Shown: positions 11,301-23,359 of the stretch, in pieces
How positions within the stretch are numbered: the stretch's first letter is position 1
Layout: every line of letters starts with the position of its first letter
Source: Acanthosepion esculentum
Taxonomy: Eukaryota; Mollusca; Cephalopoda; Sepiida; Sepiidae
Direction: 5' to 3'
Assembly: GCA_964036315.1 (NCBI GenBank)
Contig: OZ038517.1
Span: forward strand, 53,720,288-53,784,287
Length of the DNA stretch: 64,000 bases
The notes under the pieces: model-generated
What the model was told of the DNA's origin: nothing
The model's database searches: none
What the model saw: the letters and a program-made list of their open reading frames with translations, nothing else
Position numbers and translations under genes: made by a program

Positions 11301-11745
11301 AAAGTCAAAGCCTATGGGTTAAGTTGTAGAGAACTCTCAGATCTGCAGCCATGGTTGGCAACCAGTCTTAGAGAGAGACAACTTTGAATTCACAACCTGT
11401 GGTTTAAAATGTAGGACACTCTCAAATCTGTAGCCATCGTTGGCAACCAGTCTAAGAGGGAGACAACTCAGAATTCAAAACCTATCGGTTAAATTGTAGA
11501 ACACTCTCAGCTCTGTAGCCATGGTTGGCAACCAGTCTAAGAGAGAGACAACTTTGAATTCAAAACATATAGGTTAACTTGTAGAGTATTCTCAGCTCTG
11601 TAGCCATGGTTGGCAACCAGTCTAAGAGAGAGTCAACTCTGAATTCAAAACCTATGGGTTAAATTGTAGAGCACTCTGAGCTCTGTAGCTATGGTTGGCA
11701 ATCAGTCTAGGAGAGAAACAATTCTGAATTCAAATCCGTATGCAG
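11250..11745 (+). repeat. 85-bp minisatellite derived from the SINE 3' block
   Basis: TGGCAACC recurs at 11271, 11356, 11441, 11526, 11611 and 11696, an exact 85-bp spacing throughout. Each unit has GTAGCCATGGTTGGCAACC, AGTCTAAGAGAGAGACAAC, GAATTCAAAACC and TGTAGAGCACTCTCAG with point differences. The first unit is continuous with the SINE, so the array arose by expansion of the SINE tail. Confidence 0.93.
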
Positions 11746-14700
11746 CTGCGCCGAAGCTCTTTACTGCTTCTAAGACACATTTTTGTCTCATAAAACATCT
11801 ACACTTACTTATATTGCACCTCATTCATCATATCTGTTTTTTTTGGGAGGGGGGGGTTCAGATACAAGATTTGTACAGAAATTGATTTTGACATTCTCAC
11901 TTTAGAGTCTTACTGTTTTGGGAAATGATATTATCTCACTCACTTTTACTTTCTCGAACAGCTCATGCATGTTGCTTATATTATCTTATTTTTGTCTTGA
12001 GAGAGCAAAGATCTGAGCGCTCCGTTCATATATGTTTAATATTATATGCCGTTTTACATGTTTCACAAACTGGTTGATCTTCTTTGTTTAGCAAGTACGA
12101 GTTGGTTATTCTTGAATGGCCAATGTCTATGCAGGCCAGTACCAGTTCTTAGATTTTCTGGGAGCAGAGTTCCATTCTCCTACTTTGGTCTGAATTGCGA
12201 GGAGTTTGTTGTGTGGATTATCGTCCCAGCACCTTTGCCATTCATTTTGAAATCTTAAAATCCGGGTATGTAGTTGTGGTCCTTGTATCTACATTCACAT
12301 CTAAAGCCGAATTGGCTGCTAGGTCTCCTCCATTATTACCACTCCGAAGTGGCCAGGAATCCAGCATAGTTGGATGTGTTTATACTTGTTAATAATAATG
12401 CTCATTTTGCATAATACTTTTATAATAAATCGGTTGGGTTGGATATTTTTTCTTCAAAGCCAAGAGGACGGAGAGCGAGTCCGAAAAAATTAGAAAAAAA
12501 TTTTGTTTGCTTTCTGAATTAATGATGAGACTTAGCTCGATTGCATAAGCATCTGCAGTGAAAATAAAACTTCCTTTTGGGAGTTTTTTTTTGTGGGTGG
12601 TAATATTTTGGCTCACTGCTACACATCCTGTCATGTCCTCACATTTTGACCAGTCTGTATGGATAGGTCTATGGTTAGGGAAGTTTGCCAAAAACTAAAA
12701 CTTATCCTGGAATGTAAGTGAGTGTGTTTTTTGTTTGGGGAGATTATGGAATTCTATCGGAATCCGAGTGGCTTCATAGTGCACGGTGGAATACCGTCTA
12801 CAGTCTTTGCTTGTATATTTGAGAATGTTGTTCAGTAATCGATTTCACCCTGACGCCATAGGGTTGTATAGCATTATCTTTTTATCGTGTTAGATCGCAG
12901 TAATTCAGTTCAAAGGTACTGCTGTGAGCTGGGTTAGTTGGGAATGATTTTATTTTTTAGATAGTACTGTATTGCCAGTTTAGTGCGTCATAAATGTGGA
13001 GATGTTTTATTAATTTCTGTGTATAAGTTCTCCACTAGGACTAGGGGTGTTATGAAAACCCTGAGTACTAATCTGAGGGCTTGATGAAAGGTTGCATTAA
13101 GAATTTTTTAGGTACGACATTCTGGCCACGCCATATGAAACTAGTGTAATCCAGTTTTGAACGAAATAGTTATCTGTAGAATTTGATTAATGTTAGTCGA
13201 TCTGCTCTTCATTCAGTCTGGGCCACTACACGCAGAAGTTGTAGGGTTTTGCTATATTTTGTTTTCAAATATTTTAGATGGGTAATGAACATTATTATTT
13301 TTTTTATCAAAGATAATTTCTGGAAACTTGTGTTGTTCCACTACTGGGATTTCTGCTACGTTTAATTTTAAACATGGGTCATTGCGCTATTTTCTCGAAA
13401 TGTAGGTATTTAGTTTTCCCTTTGGAAAACATACACCCATTTTCAGTGGCCCATTTGTGTATTTTATTTAGACATTGTTGAAGTTGTCTTTTAATGGTAT
13501 TCATGGGTCGAGATCTGTATATAATCCGAAAATCGTCGACATATAGAATGCATCTCATTCCTAAGCTTAGGGAGTGAGATGGAGTTAATGTTTATGGAGT
13601 TAATTTTTACGCAAAAAAGCGTCATCGAAAGAATGCTTATTTGTGGAACCCCTTCTTCTTGATCTTGCAGTTCCGATAGCGTACTTCCTATATGGACTTG
13701 AAACCTCTTGTCTTTCAGGAAATTCTCTATGAACTGAATCAGCTTTCCGTTTAGATCCAGCTCATGCAGATCTTTCAAGATAGCAAATATCCATGTTGTA
13801 TCGTACGCCTTCTTAAAGTAAAAGAAACTGCCATGAAATGTCCTTTCTTAATGAAGGCTCCTCTTACAAATATTTTGAAGGATACTAAGTGATCCATAGT
13901 ACTTCTCTTTCTTACCTAAAAGCACACTGGCAGTCACTGATTGGGCCGTTAGTTTCTAGGTACCAAGTCAACCTGTTGTTGACCATTCTCTCCATAGTTT
14001 TATATAAGCAGCTCGTTAGTGTTATCGGGCGGTAGCTTTCAGTGTCTGTGATACCCCTTTCCAGGATAGAGATGATGAATGACTGTCTCCACATATCTGG
14101 GAAGTTGCCACTTGTCCATATGTTTTAGTAACAGTTGTAATAATTTGTTGGGTAACTTTTTTATGAATTGATAGTGGATATCATCTGGTCCCGCAGCTGT
14201 ATTGTGGGCTTTAAAGAGTAATTTAGTTCGTCTATGGTGAATGGTAATAGCTCTCAGCGTTATTTGATTTAAAGTTTAATTTTTATTTTTCCGCTTTTTG
14301 TTTGAGCTTCAGAAATTGTTGGCTACAATTCTTGGCAGATGAGTTTTTGGAGATTGTTTTAGCTAATTGATCAGCGGTATCCTTTTTACTGGTTATTTTA
14401 CAGTTATTTATGGAGAGATGTTTTATAGTGTTAGAATGATGTTTATCAACTATTTTCCTTACCATATTCCATACAGATTTCGTTTTTTTGGTAGAATTAA
14501 GTCTGCTGACGTAGTCTTTTCAACATTATTTTCTTGTTTTCTTTGATAATTTTCCGTGCTTTCATACGAAGTTGCTCAAATTGTAACAAGTTAGAGGTCG
14601 AAGGCTGTTTGCCGAAATCTCTCAAAGATTTTCTTAAGAGCCTCAGAGCCTCTTTCCACTAATCATTGACCCAAGCTCTGTTACGTTTTGTTTTTGTACT

Positions 14701-15858
14701 AAACCTTTTTGGAACGCATTCCTTTGCCACACATAGAAGGATTTTCATAAACTGTTCGAAGTCTTTGATGCACATTTAACTTCAGTTAGTTTATCAGATC
14801 ACTGGTTTTTAAATTCGTCCCAGTTCGTTCCACCTAATTTCCAACGGAGAGGATTTTTATCATTATGTTCTGAATTTTGAAGAACAATTGGCAAACCGCA
14901 TGTGTCCCGCCAGAACCTTCCAAATGAAATCTCCATGTAGACTAATAGACCAACATATGGCTAAAATCTATTGCAGAGTAGCTACCAGTAAATGGATTTA
15001 TCTGGGTCGGAGTTTTATCGTTATAAATACATTAATCATTGTTGTTTATAATTGTTTCTAAAGTCCTTCCCTTTCGGTTTGTGTCTTTACAGCCCCCCCC
15101 CCTGGTGTTGTGACAGTTAAAGTCGCCTAGTATTATAAAGGGCGCAGAGTTGCCTTATAATTTCATGATATTCGGCTTCATTTACTCGTTCGTTAGGTGG
15201 GATATATACCGAGAAAATGTTTATTGGCCTACGCTGGGTTCACTTTAACAGCAGTCGCCTGTAAAGTAGTTGTCAAATTTATTTTACTTTGGGGTGCATC
15301 ATTCCTAACGAGGATAGACGTACCGCCAGATGCACGAAGCCCGGTGTCATGTGTATGATTGTATTTATGGTATTCTTTTATATTCACTTTGTCACCTTGC
15401 TTAAGGAATGTTTCCTGAAGGCAAACACCTGCCGGTGACAGGTCTGTTATTAACAGAATCAGTTAATTTATACTTGCCTTTATTCAACGGCAGTTCCATT
15501 GAATTATCTTATGCGTTGCAGTTTAAACGTTTTCGGCCTTTCGCTTATGTGGTTTTCATTTCTTTTTCCTAGGTTTTTCATTTTGAAGGATTTAAACTTT
15601 TGAGGGTTCTGGCTTTCCACCTCCATCTTTTCTAGTTTGTCAAATCGGTTTTGCGTAGAAATTTGGTCATTGTGGAGTTTCTGGCTTTTGTTTGACTGAT
15701 TCTGTTCCTTTAGGAAATAAGCTTTTCAGTTTGTCTCTCCTGGCTTTTGGTGGACGGATAGGAGATTGTTGTGACCTTTATTTAGTAGGAGATTTGGTAT
15801 TTTTGGTAGGAGTGGTTTGTGTTTGAGCTGCGGTTTTGTTTTTTGTTTTATTTATTAC

Positions 15859-16832
15859 TCCCTCTGTTCCGAAATAGTCGTTCCATAGCCGGAAATTTCA
15901 TGTGGAATATACTAATTCTTAGTCGAATTGTTTGCCGTTTACATTAACAGGTTAGCATTGATGTTCCTCAAATATTTATATTAGCTTATTCAGGTAGAAT
16001 AATTTGAAGCGCAAATTGTATCACTTTTTCACCATATTAAATTTTTTTTTTCAGACCACCCGCTGGCAAGAGATTATGATGGGAGAAGAGAAGCCAATTG
16101 GCAGAAATGCTAAACTAAATTGCAAGAAGCACGAATTGACAAATAATGAACGTAGTGCTGTGTTGCAAGCACTGCTAGAAAGATCCACAGATTGTGTCCT
16201 GAAGCGTGGTGCAATAAAACAGGTTGCAGATAAATTAAACGTAGCTGCCGAACGTCTGGATTTGCAAATTGAATTAGTTTGCCAGCCTCCAAATAGTCCT
16301 GATCTCAATGTCCTTGATCTGGGTTATTTTAATGCAATTCAATCAATTCAGCACCAGCAAGCTCCAAATAATGTTGACCAGCTCATTGAAGCAGTGGAAG
16401 AAAGCTTCAATAAACTTCAGAAGTCGAAGCTTAACAATACTTTTCTAAGTTTGCAGTTAGCAATGGAACAAGTTATTTTAGTTGACGGCGATAACAACTA
16501 TAAACCCCGGCACATGTCTAAAGAGAAGCACGAAAGAGAAGGAAAACTTGAAGTATCCATTTCTATTTCTGACGAGTTGCGACAAAAACTGCTTTTGTTA
16601 AAGTAAACTTTCCCCAGTTATTTTTGTTATTAATTTAACTGTTTATGTATATCAGTTTCGATATATTTCACACTTATTTATATGACAATTCACTAATATT
16701 ACTCATTTACTGTTGAGTATGGGAATAAATGATATTTTTTGTTCTTTTTGGTGTTTTTTTTTATCTACTGGAACAATTATTTTGGAACAACATGAAAATG
16801 TTTTTGGTACAACTATTTCGAAACGGAGGGAA
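15859..16832 (+). mobile_element. Mariner-like element with Stowaway-type TIRs, internally deleted
   Basis: The left end reads CTCCCTCTGTTCCGAAATAG. The right end, reverse-complemented, reads TCCCTCCGTTTCGAAATAG and stays similar for about 27 bp. This closely resembles the CTCCCTCCGT termini of plant MLE/Stowaway elements. The element is about 974 bp, carries one transposase-derived ORF (16077-16606), and sits inside the ORF1 region of the jockey LINE, whose reading resumes on both sides. The left flank carries the expected TA; the right flank (AAT) is not a clean match. Its TIRs look far better conserved than the host LINE, suggesting a later insertion. Confidence 0.85.
16077..16606 (+). CDS. 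Truncated mariner-like transposase (HTH plus C terminus, core deleted)
   Basis: The reading frame is open from 16004. I favour the ATG at 16077 or 16080 because it follows a polypyrimidine-AG acceptor-like stretch (T-run then CAG at about 16043-16053). The product has about 176 residues. Residues 1-60 read as the N-terminal helix-turn-helix of DD39D-type MLE transposases (LTNNERSAVLQALLERS, RGAIKQVADKLNVA). Then it jumps directly to CQPPNSPDLNVLDLGYFNAI, the block with the third catalytic Asp, and to the normal C-terminal tail (NNTFLSLQLAMEQ, GDNNYKPRHMSKEK). The segment with the first two Asp residues, roughly 150-200 residues in the family, is absent. It cannot transpose; a DNA-binding repressor-like role is possible but unproven. 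No stop codon interrupts it. Confidence 0.75.
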
Positions 16833-17214
16833 TCTTTCAGTTTCTTTTATTGTCCTTTTGCGGTTCAGCCTGCACCATTTTCTTGGAATTTAGACTTTTT
16901 AGGTAAGTTTGAATCATTTGGTTCCAAGTGTAATGGCTTCTCAATGAGGTCTCCGTATTTGCCAGGCTGACCAGCATTATTTGTAGTCTTATTTTCCGTT
17001 ATTTTTGAGTAGGAAAGGCATTTCATGTAACCTTCTATTACTTGCTTTGCTTCTGAAAATGAGATGTTTCTTTTATATTTTATTTCGACAATTTTTCTTT
17101 CCTTTTTCCAGAAATCACATATTCTTGAATATGCTGGATAGTTTTCCTGGCAGCACATTTTATTTCATCCATTCATTCAAAATGGTCTGAATTCCTTTGG
17201 CCACATTTTCCACA

Positions 17215-18240
17215 TATTGGGCGACTATACCCCCGGTCCTATACTATTTCTGATCTTCATCAATGATCTCTCCGGTGTCATCAGTTCCCAAGTAGATATT
17301 TATGCAGATGACACTAACATTTACTCCTACCTCAATCGTAAATTCAACAAATCTGAAAAGGTAAACCTGGCAACTGCTCTTGAACAGACCGTCAATCAAT
17401 AATTAACTGGGACAAGAAATGGCTTGTAAATTTTAACGCCTCCAAAACAAAACTGCTTTTATTTAACCGCCATAGAGAAGCTTTTCTGTCTGCCACCAGC
17501 ATGGCTGAGGCTAGACTACTGGTGGGCATACACTGCGCCTTCTTGGCCTCACGTTTTCAAATGACTTCAAGTGGAACAAATACATCGAATCAATAGCTGC
17601 ATCTATTGCAAGGAATTTTGGGTCTCTGCGTCGTACCAGAAAATTCTTCTCGTCAGAGTCCATCTTGCACATTTACAACTCTACTATTTGTCCGTGCATT
17701 GAATACTGCTGCCATATCTGGTCTGGAACTCCTGCTATTCATCTCAATGTTCTTGTCAAAATCAAAAGGAAGGATCTGCAATGTAATTGATCTTGACCTG
17801 GCATCTCTACTTCATTAACTTTCTCACTGACATGACGTGGCTTCCCTCTGTCTTTTCTACAAATATTTTCATGGTAACCGCTCTGACGAACTTTTGTCCC
17901 TGGCGCCACGACTACGTGAATTTAAGCGTGCTACTAGATTAGCTATCTAGGCCCCACACGTTTACTGTCGAAATAGTTAAATGCAACCGCCACTTCTACT
18001 GCAAGAGTTTAATTTCTCGCACTTCCCACCTGGAACACACTCTTCTTTTTACTTGCTTCTCTGATAACTAGAATCTTCAAAAACATAAATGCAACATCAG
18101 TCGCCATCGCCTGACTTTTGAATTCCGTTCATCATTTGTCCTTTCCTCAATCATCCCTATTCTCGGTCTTTTCTATCACTTTCAATCCCTGTAACCCCAT
18201 TCGCACTAGTGGCATTCCCGCCTTGCTTTGGTTAAAATGA
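17215..18240 (+). mobile_element. CR1-like LINE, 3' half of RT, degenerate
   Basis: Plus-strand frames give GPILFLIFINDLSGVISS, then VDIYADDTNIYSYLN carrying the RT catalytic ADD (17300-17335), KVNLATALEQTV, a KWLVNFNASKTKLL-like segment, then out-of-frame pieces of the RT connection (EYCCHIW, 17700-17720). The tail reads FYKYFHGN...DELLSL (17860-17900) and RTSHLEHTL, NLQKHKCNISRHRL (18020-18110). This is the usual end of CR1-like LINEs. It abuts the jockey LINE at about 17215, where its 5' part is missing. Related tail fragments occur at 46195, 52565 and 59685. Confidence 0.8.
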
Positions 18241-19379
18241 TTAAAATAAAAACTCCCAGATTAATTAGTATACGTGAAATAAGATATAGGTTTCATGGTC
18301 AGAGAACCCTCCTACAAGAAAAGAATGAACATACAGTGCACGAAAATATGGTAGGACATGATTTATTATATTAAAATCTGAGGTAAAATCAATCCTGGAT
18401 AAGATGAGTAGAAACAAAGCAGATGGGATTATAATAGATTCCTCCAGTAATTCGCTGAAAAAAGAGCATACCATGATGAAAAAATGCCCCAAACTTGATA
18501 AAAACAAAATTTTATCGTCAAAATGTTTATGTTATTATTAAGAGGAAAGACCAAAGTTCTTTTTTATTACTTTATATATTTTTAATCCTTTTTAGAACTT
18601 TTGAATTTTTTTTTTTAAATCTTGTTTTTCTTGAGTAACATAAATTAGAATAGGAAATTTGAGCGTCTTTTTTACGGTGAAAAACACATTGATTTGGAAA
18701 TTCATGCAAAAATGAAATAATTGTCAAATTATAATGAAACTTTGAGGTCTTATTCACAAATGAATTAAATTGTTTTAGAAATGTTTTTTTTACAAAATCT
18801 TAGTAAAAAATATATTTTTTACAAGTTACCACTAATTTAATTTTAAGAAATTTCGAGAAATTAAATTTTGATCCTCTTAATTAAAATCAGTATTCCTTGG
18901 ACAATTTAAATCATCAAATTTTTTTGCAAAACGGAAATACCAGTTACGGAAAGTCTGTTCTGAATCATAAAATAAAAGATGCAATAGAACTAACACATTA
19001 TTTAATTAGAAAATATTTTAATAGATTTTATGAATAAAATATATTAAGGACGCTATTGTTTGAAAAAAAAAACGATGAATAATTAATTTGCAATTTGAAT
19101 TGTTTTCATTTTTAATTAGTATAATTTATGAAGTTTCAAATCTTTTACAATTCTGCTTTATTTTGACCCGTTTACGTGATATCGTTATTATTTTTAAAAG
19201 AATTTTGATTTTTTTGTATCTTTATAAACGTTCCTATTCTTGTAAATACGGATGTTCATACACGACATTATCAGAAAATAACACCGATAAATCGACTTAA
19301 TTTAAAGCCAAAGTATCTAAAATTCAATAGAACATAAGATTACGGGAAATATTTTGCTAAAATCTTTAGATTACTGTCT
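18241..19379. other. AT-rich unassigned region
   Basis: Very AT-rich DNA with poly-A/T stretches. No ORF, repeat or element could be recognised. Confidence 0.5.
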
Positions 19380-19429
19380 CATCGTGAACCTGGGACTGAC
19401 TGTGATGCGACTACGCTCGACCTCATAAG

Positions 19430-19702
19430 ATGGGACTCTTTATATTGGACGAGTTCATAGAGTTACCAGGGATGTACTCTTTACTCCACGACAGTTTCGA
19501 AGTTTTTGGTTCCGATGGTGATGGAACACCGCCAGTTGGTTCGTTCTTGAACTTGTGCTTCAAACGATTTAGGCTCAAATCCAGTGTTGTTTTAAGTTGG
19601 TCCTTATATATTCGAAGAGGGGAACCTCGTGGACTTGACGCGGAAACCTTGACTCTTCTATCATTCCTACATCACCTGACCATCGAAAACGGTGTTTCAT
19701 GA
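19430..19702 (+). other. Orphan ORF of 90 codons, unknown
   Basis: An open frame with complex, non-repetitive composition (MGLFILDEFIELPGMYS ... GLDAETLTLLSFLHHL). It is distinct from the AT-rich flanks, and the surrounding 19380-19720 block has higher GC content. I recognise no family. It might be a fragment of a transposon protein or a chance ORF; there is no start context, splice signal or neighbour to support a host gene. Confidence 0.25.
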
Positions 19703-21978
19703 TTCAATACTTTGTCATATTTGCTCTTTCACACACCTGAAGCAAGGAACCATAAACAGAAGTACTAAACTTGATGGAGAACTTAAGCTTCTGAGGGACA
19801 CTGCTCTAAAATATAACCCAGCGCTGACTATCTGAACCTTGACCTTCCACTCATGTTTAAATTAAGAATAAAATTACGAAAATGAAAGAAACCAAAAGTA
19901 ACACCTAAACCGGAATGCGACGAAAGGACAGTTTAGTTTGCAAACAAATATATGTTGATGTAGTTAAGAACAAATATAAAAGCTTAAAAAAGATTAAAAG
20001 TCATGCATTTTCGCTGACCCGTTGCACTATATAAAGCTTCTTTTTTTTTTTTTGGATGGGTTAAAATTCATGTAAACATTTCAGGGATCGCACTGTACAT
20101 AAAGTCGACTTATACACGAATATATACAGTAATATAATTGACTGAAGCTTTTATTAGAATAAACAAGGATTTTACAACAATATGCAAAATTACGAATACA
20201 AAATTGAACAAAATTTACTCAAAAATGCATTAGCCTATTTATTACTGTTTCTCGCGGAACACAGTGCGACCTCTTGCGGAACAATAAGAAAACACTACTG
20301 TAAATCATAAGCAAAAACCTACTGTCGGAACGTAACCTAAACTAAAATACAAAAGAAAAGGACTGTCCAGTTCGCAAATTGATGTACGTAAGAACAAATA
20401 TATGAGGTTAGAAGTAATGATTGACTCAAAATAGAAAACCTTAAGACATTGGTTCCCAAATTTCTTTTTCATTGGGCCACATTTTCGGAATGAAAATTTG
20501 CTCGAGCCTCACTAAATCTTATGTGACAAAAAGTATATTTAAAAATAAAAAGAACAGAGAAAGGCTTAAAGGGAGATAACAACAGATTCGAAGTCAACAT
20601 TATCATTGATAACTCTCTCCTCCAATTTGCAGACCCTCGTTAATATATGTGACAGAAAGAGAGTCTGGGAAACATATACACGCACACGTATATTTTTTTG
20701 AGTGAAATTGGAGTAGATTCGAATAGCGAAGTTAAATCAGAGCATTTTATTTATTGATGGGGAAATCTGATCTAGGGTCATCAGAAGACAATGAAAAATG
20801 GTCAAAATAATTTTTATTGATTAAAAATTGAAATAGAGCTGAGTAAGCTAGAAGGAAATTTGGAATTCACATGATTTTGGTTGAAGCAGCCAGAACTCCG
20901 TGATAAACGCGTGCGAAGTAGTAGGGCCGATGGTCAGTTATAAGCAGCCGGGTTTATCTATATAAACGCGTAGTTATGCTGAAAAAGGTAGACTGGAGTA
21001 AATTCTTGAAGAGAGAAGAGAGAATTGGCCGCCACTATAAATTTAAGCCCCGCACAAAAATCTTTATCCCTCCATCGCAAGAGTCATATATGGTTCTGAG
21101 ACGATTTAACAAGTTAATCACATACACACTCTCTCTCACTCTCTCTGTCTAGAATCCAGTGTATGAGTTTTTACGTGAAATACTTTTCTTTTCTGTAACC
21201 CGTTTCTTTTCTCTACTATTCTTTTTGGCTATATAAAAGACATTAACAGTTCAACCATTGAATAGTCGTTTGTCCAGCTTTCTGCAGATATTAATATTTT
21301 TTTTTTTTTGATGCATTCTAAATTTCTTAGTGCAGACTCCCCAGCCGTGTCTACATCTTCAGTCGACTGTGAATGGACGAACATCACTTCTGCTTTCTGA
21401 ATCAAACAAATCACAACGTGGGCAGGAAGCAGGATTAAACCAGCGGACCGGTCGAATAATCTACGGATGCTCAGGGGACCTATGGCCACTCCCTTAAGTT
21501 CGGTTAGGACCGAGTAGACACCTCAACCCAGAGAGTAAGACTCCGGAGGTTGAGGGACTGGAGCGAAAGTGTTAGACTGGTAGCCGTGACCAGGATAGAC
21601 CCGTGGGAATTGCCACGGCTGTCTGAAAGAGGAGAGAAGGTTGCCTTTGTTTTGTCCAGTCGGGACCGAGTAAGACCAGAAAGGACACTAGTCTTCGGAC
21701 TATATTGGTCTGAAAGAGACATAAGGAGGAAAAGAGACGGAAGAAAAAGAAGGAGGAAACAGAAACAAAACACGGAACGGTGAACCTCAAGTAAGTCATT
21801 TTTTGGTTTCCTTTGTTCGCTCATTGCACTTAGATCTGCCAGTAATATTGTTGATCTTGTTTTGACTTTGTCAACTTTGTACGCAGTTGAAGCGCCACCA
21901 CCGCGTCAAGTATTTTTCCTTTCGTTCTGTCGTTGGTCTCTCTTCTCGTGGGAAAGTGGTAGTTGACAAGACGCTAGG
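19703..21978. other. Unassigned region and presumed 5' leader of Ty3 element A
   Basis: No feature is recognised in 19703-21200. From about 21400 GC content rises, and 21490-21978 is probably the 5' untranslated leader of the following Ty3 element (purine-rich just upstream of gag). I could not find an LTR boundary or primer-binding site, and no matching LTR was seen downstream of 26870. Confidence 0.4.
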
Positions 21979-22572
21979 ATGAGCGTAGCAGGATCAGACG
22001 CCACAGATGACTTTGGGGACGTGGGAGTCCCCGAAATATCGATGGATTTCAGGAGGCTGATAGGTAGTATGAAGCTACCTACTTATAAAGGAAACCCTAC
22101 GGACCTGCACGAATGGATTCTGACCATTCAGAAGAAGCAGGTGATCTATGGCCTCTCGGACCAAGAAATGGTGCTCTTAGCTTACGACGCCGCAGCGGGA
22201 CAGGTGTCCAAGTTCATTGGGAGGTGGCACAAAGAAAACCCGCCCTGGCGTGGACCGAGCTTAAATCCGCTCTGGTGCGGCAATACGCTATTTGAGCGTA
22301 TGGCTATTGAGGCAGTCAAGAAATTATTCTGGCTGCAGCAACAAGAAGGAGAGACTAATGAGGAATTAGGGGAAATAATCGCAGGGCTAGCGGCGTTAGC
22401 TTTTCCGGAGTTGGCGACTCGGGACAGTGGTCCTATTCAGGACTTGTTGGCCGATGTGTATGTGGACACGCTGAGTGACAGGTACTTGAGGGGCGATGTT
22501 CTGAAGTGGGGGTTCGGTCAGCCTGGCCGCAGCAATAGAGGCGGCTCGGACCAGCGAACGACTCTGGGATAG
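21979..22572 (+). pseudogene. Ty3-A gag, capsid region
   Basis: A 197-codon frame beginning MSVAGSDATDDFGD. It contains a capsid-like segment with MKLPTYKGNPTDLHEWIL (about residues 32-50), typical of Ty3 Gag N-terminal capsid domains (a P-Y-x-G-x-x-x-x-x-W pattern). The frame shifts near residue 80 (PPWRGPSLNPLWCGN); another frame supplies the LPW-type match there. It then continues with an RLF-like helical segment to about 22500. The zinc knuckles follow 100 bp downstream in a different frame, so gag is interrupted. Confidence 0.75.
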
Positions 22573-22714
22573 AATAAGAGGAGGTGTAGGTAGGAACCCT
22601 CCTGGGGGGGGGTGAAAGTAGTGATGAAAAAGAAGAACCGGAAGCCAGATACGGGACCGGAAAGAAGAGGTGGAAGAGGACTGGAAGGCTGAGGCAGTTC
22701 CCAATAGGACAGCC

Positions 22715-23155
22715 TGTGATCTCCGTTATGGGTTTCACAAGCCCACACCGGACCGATATGGGCTGGTCTGCTGGACTTGCAAGTATGGTGGGCATCGGGC
22801 CCGAGACTGTCGGACAAACTATGGAGGCGACCCAAAGTCTTTGGGGCCGAACTGCACGACTTGTGGCGAGTTCGGTCACAAGGCTCGGGGGTGTACGTCA
22901 GAGGGAGACCGTAAACTGGGGATAAAGCGAGTTAATACGCTTGTGCCCCCTACAGAAAAAGAAAAGGGTCCGGGAAACGCCGATGGGTCACCCATGAAAA
23001 AGTAAGAGGCAAGGTGGCTCCAGTGCAAGTAAGACCTCTGAGATACTGGACATGTGGTGAGGTCGGGCACTTTTCGGCCAGTTGTAAGGAGCGAAGGTTT
23101 TGGCGCTGTGGAGGAGCGGGTTACCTGAGACGAACCTGTCCTCGCAGGAGAAAGA
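22715..23155 (+). pseudogene. Ty3-A nucleocapsid with four CCHC-type knuckles
   Basis: Two intact CCHC zinc knuckles lie in the frame ending at 23005: CWTCKYGGHRARDC (about 22769-22810) and CTTCGEFGHKARGC (about 22853-22894). After a frame change two more, partly decayed, follow near 23044-23145: YWTCGEVGHFSASC, with the first Cys replaced, and a FWRCGGAGYLRRTC unit that lacks the first Cys and the His. Retrotransposon Gag normally has one or two knuckles, so four is unusual. Confidence 0.7.
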
Positions 23156-23359
23156 TGGACCACACCGAACGGAACAACCCTAACTCGAATGGAGGGGAGA
23201 AATGGGTTGCTAGTCCGAGAAAAGAGAATCATCCGAGTTCTACCCTACCCAGGAGGACTCCTAGACAGAAATTGGAGCCCCTAGAAAAAGGTGAACTGTC
23301 ACAGACTCCCACGTCTCGGTTGTCGAGAAAGCGGGAGGAAGTGAGAGAACATACGGGAA

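Larger units (their letters stand above)
11880..17215 (-). mobile_element. jockey-type LINE, degenerate, split by a mariner-like insertion
   Basis: Minus-strand translation, from high to low coordinate, gives the full order of a jockey-like LINE. ORF1 has a zinc-knuckle region (ICGKCGQRN near 17220-17190; HPAYSRICD-like segment, ERKIVEIKYKRNISFSEA, 17150-17050). After the 974-bp mariner-like insertion comes the ORF1 tail (15850-15580). Then come an APE endonuclease (IIQWNC near 15510, IYPPNERV near 15210-15180, FIILGDFN near 15145-15120) and RT (YRPITLTSCLYKTMERM near 14035-13985; FIENFLKDKRFQVHIGSTLSE and EEGVPQ near 13730-13635; FSDYIQ near 13530). RNase H follows (HTDWSKCEDMTGC near 12660-12610, FIFTADAYAIELSL near 12570-12530, IFSDSLSVLLALKK near 12480-12440), and last LNKEDQPVCETCKTAYNIKHI near 12085-12030. 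Many stops are present. Confidence 0.88.

Noticed and set aside
12046..12392. Two overlapping plus-strand ORFs of 65-70 codons
   Set aside because: They are shadows of the minus-strand jockey LINE C terminus (LNKEDQPVCETCKTAYNIKHI).
22396..22879. Minus-strand ORFs of 102-148 codons opposite Ty3-A gag
   Set aside because: They are antisense frames favoured by the GC-rich codons of gag; no domain is visible and the plus strand has zinc knuckles.
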